Shown: one piece after another, positions 5,888 through 9,071 of the stretch | How positions within the stretch are numbered: the stretch's first letter is position 1 | Layout: each line of letters begins with the position of its first letter | Assembly: GCA_023402505.1 (NCBI GenBank) | Contig: JAEYGD010000290.1 | Location: forward strand, 1-9,071 | Direction of reading: 5' to 3' | Source: Actinomycetes bacterium | GTDB lineage: Bacteria; Actinomycetota; Actinomycetes; Mycobacteriales; Micromonosporaceae | DNA length: 9,071 nt | The notes under the pieces: model-generated | What the model was told of the DNA's origin: nothing | Databases searched by the model: none | The model's input: the letters and a program-made list of their open reading frames with translations, nothing else | Made by a program: the position numbers and the translations under genes

Positions 5888-6312
5888 CACTGCGGCACGC
5901 CCCTGCGGTAGACGATCACCTTCGCCAGGGAGCCGACCACCGCCGACAGGACGAAGCACAGGTAGACGACGTTGGCGATCCAGAACCAGTCCCACTCGGC
6001 CAGGGCCATCAGCATCGCCGACACCGCGCCGATGACCACGAACGCGTGGCCGACGTGGTCGCCGAGCCGGCCGATCTCCCGGTCGCGGACGTCCTTGACG
6101 CGGGACGCCCGCGGGTTCACCACGCCCATCCCGATCTCGGCCAGGATGCTCGCGACGATGGCGCCGCCGACCGTCCACAGCAGTACGCCGGCGTAGGGGG
6201 TGGCGGGCAGCGGCCCGCCGTCGACCCGGCTGAGGACGACGGCCACGTAGACGGCGTAGCCGGCCGCGCTGACGACCAGCATGATCCAGGCGCGTTTCTC
6301 CTCGTGCGTCAC
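5884..6312 (-). CDS. Four-helix membrane protein paired with XRE regulator
   Basis: This 142-residue integral membrane protein has unknown function. Hydrophobic segments lie at about 8-28, 40-62, 88-106 and 109-134. A charged loop between helices 2 and 3 (RVKDVRDREIGRLGDH, 71-86) resembles the D-E-R-D-R-E-I motif often kept in membrane proteins encoded next to single-domain XRE regulators (DUF2178-like). That loop should face the cytoplasm and could contact the regulator, though this is speculation. The GTG at 6312 is chosen because AGGAGG lies five bases upstream (6318-6323). A longer frame from ATG 6369 would place its start inside the predicted promoter. It is the first gene of the operon. 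Confidence 0.82.
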   Translation of the reverse strand: MTHEEKRAWIMLVVSAAGYAVYVAVVLSRVDGGPLPATPYAGVLLWTVGGAIVASILAEIGMGVVNPRASRVKDVRDREIGRLGDHVGHAFVVIGAVSAMLMALAEWDWFWIANVVYLCFVLSAVVGSLAKVIVYRRGVPQW

Positions 6313-6326
6313 GACCGCCTCCTGAG

Positions 6327-6388
6327 GTAAAGAATCTTTGACACGACCAGAGTAAAGCGTCTTGGACATGGTGTCTAGAAAGTTTTAC
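6327..6388. promoter_or_regulatory. Three 17-bp operator-like boxes over the XRE operon promoter
   Basis: Box 1 GTAAAGAATCTTTGACA (6327-6343) and box 2 GTAAAGCGTCTTGGACA (6352-6368) are direct repeats 25 bp apart with 14 of 17 identical bases. Box 3 (6372-6388) is inverted and keeps GTAAA and GACA at the same 17-base span. Box 1 contains an AAAGA-A-TCTTT palindrome. Box 2 covers part of the -10 and the spacer, box 3 covers the -35, and box 1 covers the expected transcription start. This is the expected layout of a repressor site, with the operon's own XRE protein the obvious candidate. Confidence 0.65.
6349..6377 (-). promoter_or_regulatory. Sigma-70-type promoter of the membrane protein-XRE-oxidoreductase operon
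   Basis: On the minus strand TAGACA (6372-6377) and TACTCT (6349-6354) are separated by exactly 17 bases. The -35 matches TTGACA at five of six positions and the -10 fits TANNNT. Transcription would start near 6342, leaving a leader of about 30 bases with AGGAGG before GTG 6312. Confidence 0.6.
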
Positions 6389-6447
6389 ATCGGGTCTGGT
6401 TCCGCTGCCCGTGGCCCGTCGCCGTCGGCCGTCCGGCTGACCGACTA

Positions 6448-6461
6448 ACTGTCCGAACAGT
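6448..6461. promoter_or_regulatory. TetR-type palindromic operator candidate
   Basis: ACTGTCCGAACAGT has perfect 5-bp half-sites (ACTGT/ACAGT) around CCGA and lies about 80 bases upstream of the SARP gene. A related GTTCGGAC lies at 6511-6518. The shape and size are typical for a TetR-family dimer, but no tetR gene is in the window, so the binding protein is unknown. Confidence 0.45.
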
Positions 6462-6500
6462 CAGATAGGCGACGATCGCAATGCGCCTGTTGCGGAATCA

Positions 6501-6522
6501 TCTGGACACCGTTCGGACGATC
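6501..6522 (+). promoter_or_regulatory. SARP-like direct heptamer repeat
   Basis: TCTGGAC (6501-6507) and TTCGGAC (6512-6518) agree at five of seven bases and repeat with an 11-bp period, directly before the SARP ribosome-binding site. SARP regulators bind heptameric direct repeats with 11-bp spacing, so self-binding is plausible. Two short units are weak evidence. Confidence 0.35.
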
Positions 6523-6539
6523 ACGGGGAGGAAGGACGG

Positions 6540-7340
6540 ATGGAAGTACGTGTCTTAGGGCCGGTCGACGTCGTCGACGACAGCGGGCGGCCGACCGCGG
6601 TCGCGGGAATGAAGCACCGGACCGCACTGGCGACGCTGGCGCTCAACGCCGGCCGGGTGGTGCCGGTGGATCGGTTGGTGGACATCGCGTGGGGCGAGGA
6701 GCCGCCGCGTACGGCACGCCGGCAGGTACTCAACTGCATGTCGGTGCTGCGGCGCGTCCTCGGCGCGGCGGTGGTCACCGCCCCCTCCGGCTACCTGCTC
6801 GACCCGAGTCGGGTGGCCGTCGACGCCACCAGGTTCGAGGCGAGCGTCGCACGCGGACGCGAGGCGGTGGCGCTGGGGCGTACCGAGGAGGCGACCAGGA
6901 CGCTGGACGCCGGACTGGCGGCCTGGCGGGGACCCGCCCTCGCCGGAACAGCAGGGTTGGACGCCCAGGCGGCCCGCCTGGAGGACCTGCGGCTGGGCGT
7001 CGTGGAGGAGCGCGCGGCGCTGCGCCTGAGCGGCGACGCGACCGGGCTGACGGCGGAACTCACCGGCCTGGTGGCCGAACATCCACATCGCGAGGGGCTG
7101 GTGAGCATCCTCATGCTCGCGCTGTACCGCACCGGCCGGCAGGTCGAGGCGCTGGAGGCCTACCGCCGGACGCTGACCACCCTCGGCGAGGACTTCGGCG
7201 TCGAGCCCGGCCCGCGGCTGCGGCACCTGCACGAGGCGATCCTGCGCGGAGACCCGCGGCTCGAACCGCCGGGCGGGCCCGCCACGCTGCGGGCCGACGC
7301 CCTCTGCAGCGCCTGCACCGGGTGCCCGCCGACGGGGTGA
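6540..7340 (+). CDS. SARP-family transcriptional activator (OmpR-type wHTH plus BTAD)
   Basis: This 266-residue protein is a small SARP, a class that commonly switches on secondary-metabolite genes in actinomycetes. Residues 1-90 are the OmpR/AfsR-like winged helix: MEVRVLGPVDV, then RTALATLALNAGRVVPVDRLVD, then RQVLNCMSVLRRVLG and the SGYLLDP wing. The bacterial transcriptional activation domain (BTAD) covers about 95-238 and ends with the diagnostic ALEAYRRTLTTLGEDFGVEPGPRLRHLHEAIL. There is no NB-ARC or TPR extension as in AfsR. GGGGAGG (6525-6531) lies eight bases before ATG 6540. The last about 25 residues (after GDPRLEPPGG) are unconserved and contain three cysteines. No biosynthetic genes accompany it here, so its targets are unknown; the downstream peptidase gene is one possibility. 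Confidence 0.92.
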   Translation: MEVRVLGPVDVVDDSGRPTAVAGMKHRTALATLALNAGRVVPVDRLVDIAWGEEPPRTARRQVLNCMSVLRRVLGAAVVTAPSGYLLDPSRVAVDATRFEASVARGREAVALGRTEEATRTLDAGLAAWRGPALAGTAGLDAQAARLEDLRLGVVEERAALRLSGDATGLTAELTGLVAEHPHREGLVSILMLALYRTGRQVEALEAYRRTLTTLGEDFGVEPGPRLRHLHEAILRGDPRLEPPGGPATLRADALCSACTGCPPTG

Positions 7341-7468
7341 CCGGGTCGTTCCGGCGGGCCGTGCAGACGGCGGGACCCGCCGGTGCACGGCCGGTGAAGC
7401 AGTCGGGACGCCCCGGCAGACCGTCGTTGCGCACAGCCAGTCGTCGCCGGGGACGGTAGCGAGCCGAC

Positions 7469-7513
7469 CGGGCTGGCGGGTGTCGACCGGACCGGTCGGC
7501 GCCCGCCAGCCCG
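7469..7513. terminator. Long GC-rich hairpin, likely terminator after SARP gene
   Basis: A perfect 12-bp stem (CGGGCTGGCGGG, 7469-7480, with 7502-7513) continues through two wobble pairs and a G-C pair into an inner palindrome, CGACCGGaCCGGTCG (7484-7498). The whole fold has roughly 20 pairs. No T tract follows, which is usual for actinomycete terminators. It lies 129 bases after the SARP stop, so a role in the leader of the next gene is also possible. Confidence 0.65.
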
Positions 7514-7532
7514 AGGCGGTGCGTCCGTCCCA

Positions 7533-7556
7533 CCGGACACGCTCCTAGGTGTCCGG
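7533..7556. promoter_or_regulatory. Perfect inverted repeat upstream of peptidase gene
   Basis: CCGGACAC and GTGTCCGG are exact complements around an 8-base centre, GCTCCTAG. The repeat stands 60 bases before the peptidase start. It could be an operator for a dimeric regulator or a leader hairpin. Its 24-base size is in the range of dimer operators. Confidence 0.4.
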
Positions 7557-7616
7557 AGACCGCTGGCGGCTGCCCCGTTAGCCAACGCGCTGCTCGCAGA
7601 GAGGCAGAACCCACCC

Positions 7617-9035
7617 GTGGCACGTGTACTGCTCAGACGAAGTCTGGCCCTGCTCGTCGCAATCGCCGTCACCGGCCCGCTCGCCGCGGTCGTCACGGCC
7701 ACGCCGGCCGCGGCCGCCCCGCCACCGACCCCGGTGTTCGGGTCCTGGATCGAACCCCACGCCCCCTACGACCCGCAGAGCATCTGCGATCCCACCGCCA
7801 AGCCCGGGGTGGTGGCCTTCATGAACCTGCTCAACAGCGCGTACGGGCGGCGCGCGTCCGAGGAGAACATCTGGCGGACCTGCGGAGGCTCGACCAGCGA
7901 GCACTACGAGGGTCGCGCCCTCGACTACTTCTTCGACGCCGGGAACTCGGCGGAACGGGCCTCCGCCAACGAGGTCATCAACTGGCTGCTGGCCACCGAC
8001 CAGCACGGCAACCAGAATGCCCGCCTGCGGCGCCTCGGCATCATGTACATCATCTGGAACCGGCAGATCTGGAGCACCACCACCAAGTCGTGGCGGGCCT
8101 ACAGTTGCGACGGCTCGCCCGGCGACTGCCACACCAACCACATCCACTTCAGCTTCAGCTGGGCCGGGGCGCGGAAGCAGACCTCCTGGTGGGCTCCGAC
8201 CGGCCAGACCGGCAACAGCGTGACCGGCGACGCGTACGCGGACCTGGTCGCCCGCAAGCCCGACGGGACCCTGTGGCTGTACGCGAACAACATCGTCCGC
8301 GACGGCGGGGATCCGTACAGCGGCGTGGACCAGATCGGCACCGGCTGGAGTGGCTTCGACCAGCTCGTCAACGCCGACGTCACCGGTGACGGCTACACCG
8401 ACATGGTCGTCCGGAAGTCGGCGGACGCGTCCCTGTGGCTGTACCCGAACAACTTCGTCCGCGACAGAGGAGCGCCGTACAGCAGCGCCACCGCCCGGCC
8501 GATCGGCACCAACTGGGGCGGTTTCAACCACCTCGTCGGCGCCGACGTCACCGGTGACGGCTACGCGGACCTGGTGGCTCGCAAGCCCGACGGGACGCTG
8601 TGGCTGTTCCCCAACAACATCGAGCGCGACAAGGGAGCGCCGTACAGCAGCGGCACCGTCCGGCAGATCGGAACCGGGTGGGGCGGCATGAACCAGATCG
8701 TGGGCGCCGATGTCACCGGGGACGGGTACACGGACCTGGTGGCTCGCCACACGGACGGGACGCTGTGGCTGTACCCGAACAACATCGAGCGCGACAACGG
8801 CCTGCCGTACAGCAGCGGGTCCGCCCGGCAGATCGGCAACGGGTGGGAGATCTTCGACGCGTTCGTCGGCGCCGATGTCACCGGCGACGGCTTCACCGAC
8901 ATGGTCGTCCGGAAGTCGGCGGACGCGTCCCTGTGGCTGTACCCGAACAACTTCGTCCGGGACGGCGGTCTCCCGTACAGCGGCACCGCCCGGCCGATCG
9001 GCAGCAACTGGGGCGGCTTCAACCACCTCAGCTAG
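7617..9035 (+). CDS. Secreted M15/M74-like metallopeptidase with FG-GAP/VCBS repeats
   Basis: This 472-residue exported protein probably cuts peptide bonds in peptidoglycan. A signal peptide (RR, hydrophobic 9-28, cleavage near ATPAAAA) precedes a catalytic domain at about 40-190. That domain has SEHYEGRALD (94-103), giving zinc ligands H96 and D103, and HTNHIHFSF (172-180), giving H175 and H177. This arrangement fits LAS-type peptidases (M15, MepA/M74) and the ARB_07466-like domain. Cysteines 57, 89, 164 and 171 could form two disulfides. Residues 200-472 are five beta-propeller-type repeats of about 55 residues; the last four carry a DVTGDGxxD calcium loop (D254, D310, D365, D420), and the first is degenerate. 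Repeats 2 and 5 share a KSADASLWLY variant, the others a DGTLWLY type. The start is GTG 7617; AGAGAGG lies 12 bases upstream, a long spacing. Confidence 0.85.
   Translation: MARVLLRRSLALLVAIAVTGPLAAVVTATPAAAAPPPTPVFGSWIEPHAPYDPQSICDPTAKPGVVAFMNLLNSAYGRRASEENIWRTCGGSTSEHYEGRALDYFFDAGNSAERASANEVINWLLATDQHGNQNARLRRLGIMYIIWNRQIWSTTTKSWRAYSCDGSPGDCHTNHIHFSFSWAGARKQTSWWAPTGQTGNSVTGDAYADLVARKPDGTLWLYANNIVRDGGDPYSGVDQIGTGWSGFDQLVNADVTGDGYTDMVVRKSADASLWLYPNNFVRDRGAPYSSATARPIGTNWGGFNHLVGADVTGDGYADLVARKPDGTLWLFPNNIERDKGAPYSSGTVRQIGTGWGGMNQIVGADVTGDGYTDLVARHTDGTLWLYPNNIERDNGLPYSSGSARQIGNGWEIFDAFVGADVTGDGFTDMVVRKSADASLWLYPNNFVRDGGLPYSGTARPIGSNWGGFNHLS
8218..9030 (+). repeat. Tandem ~165-bp repeats encoding VCBS blades
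   Basis: Five in-frame units of about 160-168 bp each encode one FG-GAP/VCBS blade. Units 2 and 5 are identical over 66 bases (8396-8461 and 8894-8959), much closer than to their neighbours. That suggests recent gene conversion or block duplication within the array. Confidence 0.85.
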
Positions 9036-9043
9036 CGGCACGT

Positions 9044-9065
9044 GAGCGCGCGACCCCGCGCGCTC
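9044..9065 (+). terminator. Hairpin terminator after peptidase gene
   Basis: A perfect 9-bp stem, GAGCGCGCG/CGCGCGCTC, with a four-base loop begins nine bases after the TAG stop codon. It lacks a T tract, as is common in high-GC actinomycetes, and is well placed to end the transcript. Confidence 0.75.
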
Positions 9066-9071
9066 CGAGAA

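Larger units (their letters stand above)
7341..7616. other. Non-coding region between SARP and peptidase genes
   Basis: This 276-base gap carries two strong hairpins (7469-7513 and 7533-7556, listed separately) and the leader of the downstream gene. The reading frames crossing it are arginine-rich composition frames with no recognisable homology. I found no clear -35/-10 pair. Confidence 0.6.

Noticed and set aside
6313..6369. N-terminal extension of the membrane protein from ATG 6369
   Set aside because: The segment contains the predicted -10, operator boxes and ribosome-binding site, and has no good Shine-Dalgarno of its own.
7230..7459. Frameshift near the end of the SARP gene
   Set aside because: Another frame stays open to 7459, but it has no recognisable SARP sequence. 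The BTAD is complete before the stop, so the gene is taken as intact.
7441..7616. Possible ydaO-type c-di-AMP riboswitch before a cell-wall enzyme
   Set aside because: The conserved GGGGGACCC and GGGUGAA blocks are absent; only a vague likeness near GTTAGCC was seen.
7578..9041. A 487-codon open frame on the minus strand opposite the peptidase gene
   Set aside because: Its VRVQPQG-like repeats are the reverse reading of the VCBS repeats; the plus frame has a signal peptide and zinc motifs.

Overview
The window is high-GC, densely coded DNA whose gene content points to an actinomycete. It has a SARP-type regulator, an ECF sigma factor with a C-terminal SnoaL-like domain, a secreted GH30 xylanase joined to a CBM2 by a Pro/Thr linker, frequent GTG starts and GTGA overlaps. 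Micromonosporaceae (Micromonospora-like) is my best guess; this is inference, with no database search behind it.

Layout. (1) 29-1717, minus strand: an ECF sigma factor, then a cupin-like reading frame that runs without a stop into a DUF6069-type membrane protein. (2) 1718-2159: a long non-coding gap holding a 12-bp tandem repeat, a 27-bp-arm inverted repeat and a strong G-quadruplex motif. (3) 2160-3950, plus: a secreted GH30 subfamily-8-like glucuronoxylanase with CBM2. (4) 3951-4060: a convergent gap containing a second copy of the same inverted repeat. (5) 4061-4600, minus: a GNAT acetyltransferase that looks leaderless. (6) 5663/4686-6312, minus: a translationally coupled operon of a four-helix membrane protein, a small XRE regulator and a zinc-free MDR oxidoreductase. 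It has a clear promoter covered by three related 17-bp boxes. (7) 6370-6539: a divergent control region with a TetR-type palindrome and SARP-like direct repeats. (8) 6540-7340, plus: a small SARP regulator. (9) 7341-7616: a hairpin-rich gap. (10) 7617-9035, plus: a secreted M15/M74-like peptidase fused to FG-GAP/VCBS repeats, followed by a terminator.

How the genes fit together. The xylanase and the peptidase-propeller protein are exported enzymes for plant polymer and probably cell-wall breakdown. Three regulators sit among them. The XRE protein most likely represses its own operon through the boxes over the promoter. The SARP may bind upstream of itself. The sigma factor probably drives its own small operon. 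No defence system, CRISPR array, tRNA, rRNA or intact insertion sequence was seen. The least explained signals are the dispersed inverted-repeat element on both sides of the xylanase gene, the 17-bp box array at 6327-6388, and the apparent loss of a stop codon between the cupin-like and DUF6069 frames.
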